From Oscillospiraceae bacterium (lineage in GTDB: Bacteria > Bacillota > Clostridia > Oscillospirales > Acutalibacteraceae): a stretch of DNA of 36,997 nucleotides. Each line of letters begins with the position of its first letter. The stretch's first letter is position 1. The stretch covers positions 1-36,997 of the forward strand of contig JAQXZE010000055.1 in the NCBI GenBank assembly GCA_029227055.1, given 5' to 3'. The notes under the pieces were generated by a model, which was given only the letters and a program-made list of their open reading frames with translations, had not been told where the DNA came from and made no database searches. This document shows, piece after piece, positions 13,701 through 22,104 of this stretch. Position numbers and translations under genes: made by a program.

Positions 13701-14447
13701 ATGCATAATTTTTTTGTTGATGAATCGCAAAGACAAGACAGCCGTTATATTATTACAGGGGCTGATTATAATCATATAATTAATGTTTTGAGAATGAATA
13801 TAGGCGACTCTTTTCTTGTAAGCACAAAAGGACAGAGTGATTTATGTGAAATTGAAGCTTTTGACGGTGAATCTGTTACGGCATCAATTATAGAAGAAAA
13901 TTATCAGAACACTGAGCTTTCTTTAAAAATTTATTTGTTCCAAGGGCTTCCAAAAGGCGATAAAATGGAGTTTATAATTCAAAAATCTGTTGAGCTTGGG
14001 GTCTATGCTATTATACCTACCGAAATGAACAGATGCGTTGTAAAGCTTGATGAAAAGAAAAAGAAATCAAAGGTTTTAAGGTGGCAAGCTATTTCCGAAA
14101 GCGCCGCAAAACAGAGCAAGAGAAATTATATACCTAAGGTTTTAGATGTTTTATCATATAAACAAGCACTAAAAAAAGCAGAGGAGCTTGATTTGCTGAT
14201 TGTCCCTTACGAAAACGCGGAGGGAATGGTTGCGACAAAAAGAGTTCTTGAAGATTTGAAAAACTGCAAATCGGTGGGTATTTTGATAGGTTCCGAGGGC
14301 GGTTTTGATGATAGTGAGATAGAACTTGTAAAGGAAATGGGCGGTAAGGTTATTTCTCTTGGAAAACGCATTTTGCGTACCGAAACTGCCGCTATTACGA
14401 CCGTTGCAATGTGTATGCTAAACACCGAAATAAATTCTAAGGAATAA
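13701..14447 (+). CDS. rsmE: 16S rRNA m3U1498 methyltransferase RsmE
   Basis: 248 residues. The N-terminal PUA-like part is followed by a SPOUT (knotted) methyltransferase domain with LFQGLPKGDKMEFIIQKSVE, LGVYAIIPTEMNRCV, QSKRNYIPKV, ILIGSEGGFDDSEIEL and SLGKRILRTETAAI, the motif that binds S-adenosylmethionine. It methylates U1498 of 16S rRNA. I start at ATG 13701 (HNFFVDESQ), served by AAGGAAGTGAG; the upstream open frame from 13650 overlaps a promoter. The RsmF-like gene starts 4 bases after its stop. Confidence 0.93.
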   Translation: MHNFFVDESQRQDSRYIITGADYNHIINVLRMNIGDSFLVSTKGQSDLCEIEAFDGESVTASIIEENYQNTELSLKIYLFQGLPKGDKMEFIIQKSVELGVYAIIPTEMNRCVVKLDEKKKKSKVLRWQAISESAAKQSKRNYIPKVLDVLSYKQALKKAEELDLLIVPYENAEGMVATKRVLEDLKNCKSVGILIGSEGGFDDSEIELVKEMGGKVISLGKRILRTETAAITTVAMCMLNTEINSKE

Positions 14448-14451
14448 GCTT

Positions 14452-15807
14452 ATGAAACAATTGCCAATCCCTTATGTAGAAAGAATGAAATCTCTTTTGG
14501 GCGACGAATATGCCGAATATGAAAAAGCGGTGAATATGCCGCCTGTAAAGGCTTTCAGGGTTAATACTGATAAAATTTCAATAGATGATTTTTATAAACT
14601 TAATATATTTTCAAATGAGAAAATACCTTATGTTGAAAACGGCTTTTATCTGAATTATGAAAAGGTAGGAAACCATCCCTTTCACCACGCAGGAATGATT
14701 TATGTTCAGGAGCCTGCGGCTATGGCGCCTGCCGAATGTATAGACATAAATCCTGAATGGACAGTGCTTGATATGTGTGCAGCTCCCGGAGGAAAAAGCA
14801 CACAAATAAAAAACAAGTTAGGCCCAAAGGGACTGCTCGTTTCCAACGAAATCATTCCATCACGCTGCAAAATACTTACAGGCAATATTGAAAGACTTGG
14901 TCTTTTAAATACAGTTACAACCTGTATGGATACAAAAAAACTTGCAAAAACTTTTCCCGATACTTTCGACTTAATAATGGTGGACGCACCCTGTTCGGGA
15001 GAGGGTATGTTCAGAAAAGAGGAAGTTGCAATCAGCGAGTGGAGTCTTGAAAATGTAAAAAAATGTGCTGATAGGCAAGTTGGAATTTTAGAAAACGCAG
15101 TAAAGGCTCTAAAATGCGGCGGCTATATTATTTATGCTACCTGCACCTTTTCATTAGAAGAAAACGAAAAGGTGATTGATTCTTTTTTGAAAAATCACCC
15201 TGAATTTGAGCTTGTGCCTGTAAAGGAAGCGGTTAGAAATCATACCTCAGACGGAATATTCTTTGACGGTTGTACCACAAAAAACATTCACTATGCAAGG
15301 CGCTTTTACCCTCATAAAGCCAAGGGCGAGGGTCAATTTATGGCGGTTTTGCATAACACAAATTCTGATATTCCCCGTATAGTAAAAGAGATTAAGTCTC
15401 CCACTAAAACCGACGATATAATCTTTAAATTTTTGGATGATGTTTTGCAGACTTACGAAAAAGACGGTGTAAAGTTATACAATGGGAACCCTGTATATTT
15501 CATACCTGATTTTAAAGTGAAAGACGGTACGGCTTTTTCCTGCGGAGTTACAATAGGTGAAGTGCGAAAAAATTATATTCAACCGCATCACCAATTTTTT
15601 ATGGCTATGGGCAAGTCCTTTAAAAGAAGAATTGAACTGACAAGCGACAGCGAGGAGTTGCAAAAATATCTTCACGGCGAAGAGATAACCTGTGACTCTC
15701 AAAACGGCTGGGCGGTTGTTATGGTTGAGGGCTGCGCTTTGGGCGGCGCAAAGGTTGTGAATGGAGTTGCCAAAAATCATTATCCTAAAGGGCTCAGAGC
15801 TTTTTGA
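14452..15807 (+). CDS. rsmF: 16S rRNA m5C methyltransferase, RsmF/NOL1-NOP2-sun family
   Basis: 451 residues. Motifs: VQEPAAMAPA, VLDMCAAPGGKSTQI (SAM binding), LIMVDAPCSGEGMFRK (catalytic cysteine in PCSGEG), YATCTFSLEENEKVI (second conserved cysteine in TCTF), and a C-terminal PUA-like domain. These are the family's two-cysteine RNA m5C methyltransferase features. The length and C-terminal extension fit the RsmF/YebU branch better than RsmB; the exact target base is inferred. It directly follows rsmE and both likely share a transcript. Confidence 0.88.
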   Translation: MKQLPIPYVERMKSLLGDEYAEYEKAVNMPPVKAFRVNTDKISIDDFYKLNIFSNEKIPYVENGFYLNYEKVGNHPFHHAGMIYVQEPAAMAPAECIDINPEWTVLDMCAAPGGKSTQIKNKLGPKGLLVSNEIIPSRCKILTGNIERLGLLNTVTTCMDTKKLAKTFPDTFDLIMVDAPCSGEGMFRKEEVAISEWSLENVKKCADRQVGILENAVKALKCGGYIIYATCTFSLEENEKVIDSFLKNHPEFELVPVKEAVRNHTSDGIFFDGCTTKNIHYARRFYPHKAKGEGQFMAVLHNTNSDIPRIVKEIKSPTKTDDIIFKFLDDVLQTYEKDGVKLYNGNPVYFIPDFKVKDGTAFSCGVTIGEVRKNYIQPHHQFFMAMGKSFKRRIELTSDSEELQKYLHGEEITCDSQNGWAVVMVEGCALGGAKVVNGVAKNHYPKGLRAF

Positions 15808-15844
15808 TTTGCAGTAGCATATCCTGAAAGCATTTGATAACAGC

Positions 15845-15882
15845 AAAAAAGGTTAGCAAGAATTTTCTTGCTAACCTTTTTT
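15845..15882. terminator. Bidirectional terminator between convergent genes
   Basis: GGTTAGCAAGAA (15851-15862) and TTCTTGCTAACC (15865-15876), flanked by six A on the left and six T on the right, so the hairpin has a U-tail in both directions. It ends the rsmF transcript on the plus strand and the P-type ATPase transcript on the minus strand. Confidence 0.9.
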
Positions 15883-15893
15883 GTTAGTTTTCT

Positions 15894-18479
15894 TTAAATA
15901 ATTTTCTTCTTAGCTAAAAGCTTTAAAACCTCACAGAAAGGTACGATTGTTAAAGCAAGAAGCAGACTTATCATAAACTCTGCAAAGGATAAAGCCTCAA
16001 GTCCGAAAACTGCACCTGCGGGGGTAAGAGATAAGAAGATGAGAATAAAAGCTGTAAGAAGAGTTGAAAGATTCATAAATCTGTTTGATTTAAAATCGGT
16101 TTTGAATATACTCGAATCTGATTTTACATTATAGGAATGGAAAATCTGCATAAGACCAACGGTTAAGAAGGTGATTGTCATAGCCACCTTTGTAGCACCG
16201 CCGATTGCAAAGGCGATAAGAGAAACGGCAGACATAAACAGAGCCTCGGCACCTATAAACACAAGGGCTTTCTTATTAAAAATATGACCCTTTAGTGATA
16301 ACGGACTGTGGTGCATTACCGAGCTTTCTGCGTTTTCCATACTAAGTGCAAATGCTGGGGCAGAGTCGGTAAGAAGATTTATCCACAAAAGCTGAACTGC
16401 CGCAAGGGGCGGGAATTTAAAGATAATCAGTCCCAAAATATAAAGAATTACTTCTGAGAAATTACAGCTTAAAAGATAGATTACAGACTTTCTTATATTC
16501 TCAAACAGCCCGCGGCTTTCTTTGATTGCGTTTACAATAGAAATAAAGCGGTCATTTGTAACGATAATATCAGCAGAGCCCTTTGCGATATCGGTGCCTG
16601 CTTTACCTAGCGCGCAACCTGTATTTGCGGCAGAAAGAGCGTCTGAGTCGGCAATGCTGTCACCCGTAATGGTAACCGTTTCACCGTTTTTCTTAAAGGC
16701 TGATACTATCCTTAATTTATCATCGGGAGACACTCTTGCAAAAACAGAATATTCGTTTATAACATTCGGTAAATCCTCGTCCGAAATGGCGGCAAGCTCG
16801 TCGCCGCTTAAAACCTTGGTGCCGTCCTTTAAAATGCCGATTCTTCGTGCTACTGCTGCTGCAGTATTGGGGTTATCACCCGTAATCATAATTGTTCTGA
16901 TACCTGCTTTGTCGCATATCTCGATAGCGTCATAAGCGTCACTAATCGGTGGGTCTGCAAGGGCAACAAGACCAACAAAGGTCATACCGTTTTCTATCTC
17001 ATCGGGATTTAGGTGAGCCGGAATTTCATCGAGCGGTTTTATAGCAATACACAAAACTCTGAGTGCGTCTGCCGTTAACTGCTCGTTAAGACTTAAAATT
17101 TCGTCAATATCGCAGTTCACACACTTGCCCACAAGATTTTCGGGCGCACCCTTTGAAATTGCAAAGGGACGCTCGTTTATCATATTAACGGTTGTCATAA
17201 TCTTTCTATCAGCATCAAAGGGGATAAAGGAAAGTCTTGGATATGCATTTTCAATATCTATTTTTGACATTGAATTGTATTCGATTGATGCCTTTTCAAT
17301 TGCGCTTTCGGTAGCGTCGTTATCAAGGGTAGAACAGGTTGCCGCAAGCTTTATTATTACATTGGCGTTTTCGCTTGTTTCGCCGTCGGCAAGACTATAA
17401 AGCTGTTTGCCGTCAAAAATCTTGGCAACGGTCATGGTATGTCTTGTTAAAAGACCTGTTTTATCGGCACACAAAACCGAGGTTTTACCTAGAATTTCAA
17501 GGGCACCTGTGTTTTTGATTATTACATTGTTCTGTATAATTCTTCCTATACCGAGCCCGATAACCACAGTAGCTATTGCAGGTAGTCCCTCAGGAATTGC
17601 CGCAACTGCTAAAGCGGTGGCGTTTATAAGGCTTTTTACGGTCATTGATGCGAAATGTGCTGCATCGAAGTTTATAAAAAGATTTATAAAGAAAACTAGT
17701 ACACAAAGCAGAAGAATTGCTGTGTTTATGATTTTTCCGCTGTCCTTTAAAATGTGCTGTAGGGGAAGCTTTTCTTCACCTGTTTGCTGCTTTATGGCAG
17801 AGGTTTTACCGATTTCGGTATAAAGTCCCGTTGCTACTACTACTGCTTTTGCAATTCCGTGAACAACGCTTGTTCCCGAATATATCATATTTGTTCTGTT
17901 GTTTTGCTCGGTGATTTCTTCAAGAAGAATGTCGGCTCTTTTTTCTACGGGAATAGCTTCCCCTGTAAATAAAGCTTCGTTTGTTCTGAATTCACTAGCT
18001 TCGATTATTCTGGCGTCCGCCGAGATAAAGTCACCCTCGCGCAAAACAAGGATATCACCGGGTACCAATTCGTCAGAGGGGATATTACGCTCAATACCGT
18101 CCCTGATAATTGTGGCTTCGGGGTTGGTAATACCCTTTAAAGAATTTAAAATCTTCTCGCCCGAATGTATATGGTAGGCATTTATTAGTGAGTTTAAAGC
18201 TACTATGCCTACAATCAGCAGCGGCGAATAAAAATCTCGTTCATCATATATTATTGAAACTAAAAACGATAGCGCTGCAATAATAAGCAGAGTAATTACC
18301 ATACCGCTTTTAAGCTGATTTAAAAAAATCTTTAAAAAGCGGGGCGGCTCAATATTCGTTATTGTGTTTTTGCCGTAAAAATCAAGGCGGTCATCTGCAA
18401 CGCCGTTAGAAAGGCCTTTTTGAGAGTCAACCGAGAGTTCCTTAAGCACATCTTCAATTTCTGAGCTATGCCAAATCAT
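15894..18479 (-). CDS. P-type cation ATPase, calcium-transporter-like, with altered DKTG motif
   Basis: 861 residues with the full plan of a P2-type pump: N-terminal actuator motif LFTGEAIPVEK (normally TGES), M4 ion-site motif IPEGLPA, the phosphorylation loop at residues 339-345, nucleotide-domain motifs, hinge ITGDSIADSDAL, M5 LLSCNFSEV, and M6 LLWINLLTDSAPAFAL. These match bacterial Ca2+-ATPases of the PMCA/SERCA-like group. The phosphorylation loop reads CADKTGLLTRHTMTV where nearly all P-type pumps have DKTGT[LIVM]T; D339 is kept, but Thr after Gly is Leu (codon CTT). TGEA in place of TGES is a second deviation. Either transport is slower or the protein has changed role. AGGATG precedes the ATG; it is a single-gene unit flanked by convergent and divergent neighbours. 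Confidence 0.88.
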   Translation of the reverse strand: MIWHSSEIEDVLKELSVDSQKGLSNGVADDRLDFYGKNTITNIEPPRFLKIFLNQLKSGMVITLLIIAALSFLVSIIYDERDFYSPLLIVGIVALNSLINAYHIHSGEKILNSLKGITNPEATIIRDGIERNIPSDELVPGDILVLREGDFISADARIIEASEFRTNEALFTGEAIPVEKRADILLEEITEQNNRTNMIYSGTSVVHGIAKAVVVATGLYTEIGKTSAIKQQTGEEKLPLQHILKDSGKIINTAILLLCVLVFFINLFINFDAAHFASMTVKSLINATALAVAAIPEGLPAIATVVIGLGIGRIIQNNVIIKNTGALEILGKTSVLCADKTGLLTRHTMTVAKIFDGKQLYSLADGETSENANVIIKLAATCSTLDNDATESAIEKASIEYNSMSKIDIENAYPRLSFIPFDADRKIMTTVNMINERPFAISKGAPENLVGKCVNCDIDEILSLNEQLTADALRVLCIAIKPLDEIPAHLNPDEIENGMTFVGLVALADPPISDAYDAIEICDKAGIRTIMITGDNPNTAAAVARRIGILKDGTKVLSGDELAAISDEDLPNVINEYSVFARVSPDDKLRIVSAFKKNGETVTITGDSIADSDALSAANTGCALGKAGTDIAKGSADIIVTNDRFISIVNAIKESRGLFENIRKSVIYLLSCNFSEVILYILGLIIFKFPPLAAVQLLWINLLTDSAPAFALSMENAESSVMHHSPLSLKGHIFNKKALVFIGAEALFMSAVSLIAFAIGGATKVAMTITFLTVGLMQIFHSYNVKSDSSIFKTDFKSNRFMNLSTLLTAFILIFLSLTPAGAVFGLEALSFAEFMISLLLALTIVPFCEVLKLLAKKKII

Positions 18480-18516
18480 AAAATCATCCTATCACTAAAA
18501 TTACTTATCACAAAAT

Positions 18517-18545
18517 ATTTTACTATATTTTACCGCTAAAATCAA
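18517..18545 (-). promoter_or_regulatory. Possible promoter of the P-type ATPase gene
   Basis: On the minus strand TTGATT (18545-18540), a 17-base spacer and TAAAAT (18522-18517), 38 bases before the ATG. The area is AT-rich, so this is tentative. Confidence 0.45.
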
Positions 18546-18630
18546 CCGCAAAACTAGAGTGCGATTAATTACAGGGTGATAAAAAATATTTAAAAGGGGC
18601 AAAATACTATCTAAAAGAGGTGTTTTTTAA

Positions 18631-19917
18631 GTGAGAAAAAACGGATTTAAGGTATTTATGGTGCTTATAACTGCAGTTGCAGTTTTGTTTTTTGGTATAA
18701 GTATTTTATCGGAGCAAAGCAGAAAGGGAAATCTGATAAATGAGAACCTTCGGGAGTTTACAAGGAGTATTGACAATATTACCTTGTGCCTTGAGAGAAT
18801 AAGTGCACACGGCGAAGATGCACAATTGGGTGCAGAGGCTGAAGAACTTTATGAAAGGATACAGTCAGCAAAGGAAAATTTCGGCAGACTGTCTTTAAAA
18901 ACTAATGCTAAAAATCTCGAAAAATTTTTGTCTCAAGCTGAAAATTTTGCCCTTTCGCTCACAAAAAAGGCAATTTTAAGTGAGGGTATTGCCGATACCG
19001 ATTTGGCCAATCTTCAGTCATTAACCTTAAGCGCCAATGAAATATCGGGTATTTTAAGCTACGAAAATGAGGAAAGTTCAAACGATAACCCACATTTGAA
19101 AATGGAGGATAAGATTTCACTTGTAGAAGAAAATGTTCTTATCAAGGAAAACACACTTATCTACAAAGAGGATGTTGAAAAGAGTATTGAGGTTATCTAT
19201 GAGCCGCCTTTTTCAAGAGTTACAGAAAACGGAGATTTCACTTATCTTGCAAGAGCGCCGCAAATAAGTGAATATACAGCTAAAAATATTATTGCCCAAA
19301 TTTTAGGGGAAAAGGTATATGAAAGTGAATATGTAGGGGAGTCAGATGCGTCTTCGGGTCTTTATATATTCGAAACCGAAAATACGAGCTTTTGTGCAAC
19401 CAAAAAGGGCGGCAAACTAGCTTACCTAGTTGAAAGGCGAGAAGTGACGCAAAATACGCTAGGCTACAACGAATGTCTTTTAAAAGCAGAGGAGTTTCTT
19501 TTAAAGACCGACTTTAAGGGTATGGAAGCTACGCATCATTCCTTTAAGGATAATGTATATAATATAAACTTTGTGTATAGAGACGGTCAGACTCTTTGTT
19601 ACGGTGACCTTATAAAGATAAGTATAGCGGCAGATAACGGCGAGGTGATTTTATTCGATTCAAGAGGTTTTTTGGCTAATAACAAAAGCCGTGCGTTTAA
19701 AACTGCAGAGTTTTCGAAAGCACAGGCGCAAGAGAAAATAAGAGCGGATTTGAAAATTGAGAGCAGTGCGGTAGTCTTATTGCCTAATGATGAAAATAGC
19801 CGTTGTTATGAGTTTTTTTGCACCGACAGCAAAGGCCGAAAGCTATTCATATATATAAATGTGGACAATTTAGAAGAAGAGGCGATTTTTATTTACAACG
19901 GTGACGGCGGTATCTAA
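18631..19917 (+). CDS. ypeB: Germination protein YpeB
   Basis: 428 residues starting at GTG 18631 behind AAGAGGTG. An N-terminal membrane anchor (about 8-27, VFMVLITAVAVLFFGISIL) is followed by a helical region and, from about residue 200, repeated PepSY/YpeB-type domains with ISEYTAKNIIAQILG and LGYNECLLKAEEFLLK. The order and length fit YpeB, which holds and protects the cortex-lytic enzyme SleB in spores. The sleB gene, usually directly upstream of ypeB, is not in this window; a terminator is not obvious after the gene. The gene suggests that the organism forms spores or derives from spore formers. Confidence 0.85.
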   Translation: MRKNGFKVFMVLITAVAVLFFGISILSEQSRKGNLINENLREFTRSIDNITLCLERISAHGEDAQLGAEAEELYERIQSAKENFGRLSLKTNAKNLEKFLSQAENFALSLTKKAILSEGIADTDLANLQSLTLSANEISGILSYENEESSNDNPHLKMEDKISLVEENVLIKENTLIYKEDVEKSIEVIYEPPFSRVTENGDFTYLARAPQISEYTAKNIIAQILGEKVYESEYVGESDASSGLYIFETENTSFCATKKGGKLAYLVERREVTQNTLGYNECLLKAEEFLLKTDFKGMEATHHSFKDNVYNINFVYRDGQTLCYGDLIKISIAADNGEVILFDSRGFLANNKSRAFKTAEFSKAQAQEKIRADLKIESSAVVLLPNDENSRCYEFFCTDSKGRKLFIYINVDNLEEEAIFIYNGDGGI

Positions 19918-19926
19918 AATAAATGC

Positions 19927-19954
19927 TTGACAAATTTGGAAATTGGTGTATAAT
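19927..19954 (+). promoter_or_regulatory. Promoter of the infC-rpmI-rplT operon
   Basis: TTGACA (19927-19932), a 16-base spacer and TATAAT (19949-19954), about 180 bases before infC. Confidence 0.85.
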
Positions 19955-19960
19955 AATTAG

Positions 19961-20109
19961 GACAACGAAGTAGAACGAAGTATGGTTCTCACCTAACAGA
20001 ACACTGATTTCTGTCGGTCAATAGCTATTTTCCTCGATATTAATGGGGATATTATGTGTATTGATTTGGGCGTGAACTATGCAGTTCACGCCTTGTTTAT
20101 TATTTTTTA
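19961..20109 (+). ncRNA. infC/L20-type leader RNA with attenuator
   Basis: Between the promoter and infC lies about 170 bases of untranslated leader. It contains the conserved-looking stretch GGTTCTCACCTAACAGAACA, in which GTTCT and AGAAC can pair, and ends in a terminator hairpin (20069-20092) with a T-rich tail. Firmicutes infC operons carry such leaders, in which L20 or initiation-factor state controls premature termination (Rfam L20_leader type). Class assignment is by position and overall pattern only. Confidence 0.65.
20069..20092 (+). terminator. Leader attenuator terminator before infC
   Basis: GGCGTGAAC (20069-20077), a 6-base loop and GTTCACGCC (20084-20092), then TTGTTTATTATTTTTT. 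It lies 28 bases before the infC ribosome binding site, well after the promoter, so it can only act as an attenuator of the operon. Confidence 0.85.
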
Positions 20110-20132
20110 CTCATATTTTGGGGGTGCTTAAC

Positions 20133-20651
20133 ATCAGCAGCAAAGAATTAGCTATTAATGAGGAAATCAAATTTAAGGAAGTTCGCGTAATTGATTCAGA
20201 CGGTTCGCAGCTCGGTATATTACCGATTGCAAAGGCTATCGAGGCGGCATACGCTCGTGACCTTGATCTTGTTAACATTTCACCTAACGCCGTTCCGCCC
20301 GTATGTAAGGTTATGGACTACGGTAAATACCGTTTTGAACAGGCTAAGCGTGAAAAGGAAGCAAAGAAAAATCAAAAGGTAGTTGAGGTTAAGGAAGTTC
20401 GTTTGGGCCTTAGCATCGACACTCACGATTTTGAAACAAAAGGAAAACACGCGATGCGTTTTCTTGAGGATGGAAATAAAGTAAAGGTTTCTATCAGATT
20501 CAGAGGTCGTGAAATGGGACATCCTGAAATTGGTACTGAAATTATGGTACGCTTTGCGGAGTTTTGTTCCGCTTCGGGCGTAGTTGAAAAAGCTGCAAAG
20601 ATGGAAGGTCGTAACATGTTAATGTTTTTGGCTCCAAAAACCAGTAAATAA
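20133..20651 (+). CDS. infC: Translation initiation factor IF-3, probable AUC start
   Basis: 172 residues from ATC at 20133. The two IF-3 domains are clear: N-terminal [17 protein letters not shown] with [20 protein letters not shown], and C-terminal [17 protein letters not shown] and [18 protein letters not shown]-3 keeps the 30S subunit free and checks start codons. GGGGGTG at 20120-20126 is placed 6 bases before the ATC; the in-frame GTG at 20124 and TTG at 20118 lie in that Shine-Dalgarno or have none. Non-canonical AUU/AUC starts are well known for infC and let IF-3 limit its own synthesis. rpmI and rplT follow. Confidence 0.93.
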   Translation: MSSKELAINEEIKFKEVRVIDSDGSQLGILPIAKAIEAAYARDLDLVNISPNAVPPVCKVMDYGKYRFEQAKREKEAKKNQKVVEVKEVRLGLSIDTHDFETKGKHAMRFLEDGNKVKVSIRFRGREMGHPEIGTEIMVRFAEFCSASGVVEKAAKMEGRNMLMFLAPKTSK

Positions 20652-20677
20652 GAAATATTTTTGTAGGAGGAATTACA

Positions 20678-20875
20678 ATGCCTAAGATTAAGACACACAG
20701 TGGCGCAAAGAAGCGTTTTAAACTCACCAAGACCGGCAAGGTTAAGCGTGCTCATGCTTTTAAGTCACACATTTTGAACAAGAAAACCACTAAGCGTAAG
20801 AGAAATCTTCGCCACACCGTATGCGCTGATGTTACAAATGTAGCAGCAGTAAAGAAAATGATTCCTTACAAATAA
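20678..20875 (+). CDS. rpmI: 50S ribosomal protein L35
   Basis: 65 residues, very basic. [20 protein letters not shown] and the downstream [20 protein letters not shown] match L35. AGGAGG lies just before the ATG. It is 26 bases after infC and is followed by rplT, the classic order. Confidence 0.96.
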   Translation: MPKIKTHSGAKKRFKLTKTGKVKRAHAFKSHILNKKTTKRKRNLRHTVCADVTNVAAVKKMIPYK

Positions 20876-20907
20876 TTTGTGTAAACTGAAAGTGGAGGTT
20901 TAAGTAA

Positions 20908-21267
20908 ATGGCTCGTGTTAAAGGTGCGTTAGCAACACGCAAGAGAAGAAAAAAAGTATTAAAGCTTGCTAAAGGTTATTTTGGTGCCAAGTCCAAGCTC
21001 TTTAAAACTGCTAAAGAAGCAGTAATGAAATCCGGCAACTATGCTTATATCGGTCGTAGACAGAAGAAGCGTGATTTCCGTCGTCTTTGGATCACCCGTA
21101 TTTCTGCTGCCGCTAAGCTTAACGGTATGAACTATTCTACATTTATGAATGGCTTAAACAAAGCAGGTGTACAGATTAACCGCAAGATGTTAGCTGATGT
21201 TGCAGTTAACGATGCTGCAGGTTTTACGGCTTTAGTTAAGACTGCTCAAAAGGCTCTTAATAAATAA
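20908..21267 (+). CDS. rplT: 50S ribosomal protein L20
   Basis: 119 residues, the usual length. [60 protein letters not shown] and [20 protein letters not shown] are L20 hallmarks. L20 binds 23S rRNA early in assembly and in Firmicutes represses its own operon through the leader mRNA. GTGGAGG precedes the ATG. It is the last gene of the operon. Confidence 0.97.
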   Translation: MARVKGALATRKRRKKVLKLAKGYFGAKSKLFKTAKEAVMKSGNYAYIGRRQKKRDFRRLWITRISAAAKLNGMNYSTFMNGLNKAGVQINRKMLADVAVNDAAGFTALVKTAQKALNK

Positions 21268-21275
21268 TTTTTTGC

Positions 21276-21299
21276 TCGCCCGAGTTTGCTCTCGGGCGA
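21276..21299 (+). terminator. Terminator after rplT
   Basis: TCGCCCGAG (21276-21284) and CTCGGGCGA (21291-21299), then ATTTTTGCTTTTTT. It leaves only 25 bases before the next gene, so that gene relies on read-through or on a promoter within rplT. Confidence 0.9.
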
Positions 21300-21324
21300 A
21301 TTTTTGCTTTTTTGAGGTGTAAAA

Positions 21325-22104
21325 ATGGACGGTTTTTTGAGAATTACAAGTCGGGATAATGCACTTATCAAACTCGTTTGCGCTCTGCAAACTTCGGCGA
21401 AAGAAAGAAAACGCAACAATCTTTTTGTAGTTGAGGGACTCAGGATTTTAAAGGATTTAGCGGAGAACGGGGTCGAGTTTGATAAGTTTATTGTATCGGA
21501 TACGGCGGCGAAAAGGTATGAAAAGGATATCAAAAGCTTTGCCGAAAATTCGCAAAATAATTATATTTTACCCGATTCGCTTTTTGAAAAAATCGCTGAT
21601 ACCAATTCGCCTCAGGGTATTCTTGCCCTCGCAAAAATACCCGAAAACAACCTTGAAATTGATGAAAACGGCAAATATATAGCTTTAGAAAATCTTTCTG
21701 ACCCCTCTAATTTAGGGGCGATTTCAAGAACGGCAGAGGCGCTCGGTGTTTCAGGAATACTTATTTCAAACGATTCTTGTGACCCATATAGCCCAAAGGT
21801 TCTTCGCGCCTCTATGGGCACGCTTCTTCGTATGCCTGTTTTCATTGTGAATGATTTAGTAGTCTTTATAAAATCGAGCAGTTTAAGGTCGTATGCCTGT
21901 GTGGTTGACAGTGATGCCTTGCCTATAAACGAGGCGGATTTTACGGGCGGCAGTGTAATTTTAATCGGCAATGAGGCAAACGGTCTTAGTGATGAAATGA
22001 AGACTGCGGCAGATAAAAAGGTTACAATCAAAATGCGTGGCAATGCCGAATCTCTTAATGCGGCGGCAGCGGCTGCAATTGCCATTTGGGAAATGGTGAA
22101 ATAA
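21325..22104 (+). CDS. TrmH/SpoU-family RNA methyltransferase
   Basis: 259 residues. The N-terminal substrate-binding part (KERKRNNLFVVEGLRILKDL) precedes a SPOUT domain with the SpoU motifs LENLSDPSNLGAISRTAEA, VLIGNEANGLSDE-like ILIGNEANGLSDEM, and NAESLNAAAAAAIAIWEM. Such enzymes add a 2'-O-methyl group to tRNA or rRNA ribose; the target cannot be told, though RlmB-like or TrmH-like roles are likely. TTGAGGTG serves the ATG. Its stop overlaps the dprA start by one base. Confidence 0.92.
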   Translation: MDGFLRITSRDNALIKLVCALQTSAKERKRNNLFVVEGLRILKDLAENGVEFDKFIVSDTAAKRYEKDIKSFAENSQNNYILPDSLFEKIADTNSPQGILALAKIPENNLEIDENGKYIALENLSDPSNLGAISRTAEALGVSGILISNDSCDPYSPKVLRASMGTLLRMPVFIVNDLVVFIKSSSLRSYACVVDSDALPINEADFTGGSVILIGNEANGLSDEMKTAADKKVTIKMRGNAESLNAAAAAAIAIWEMVK

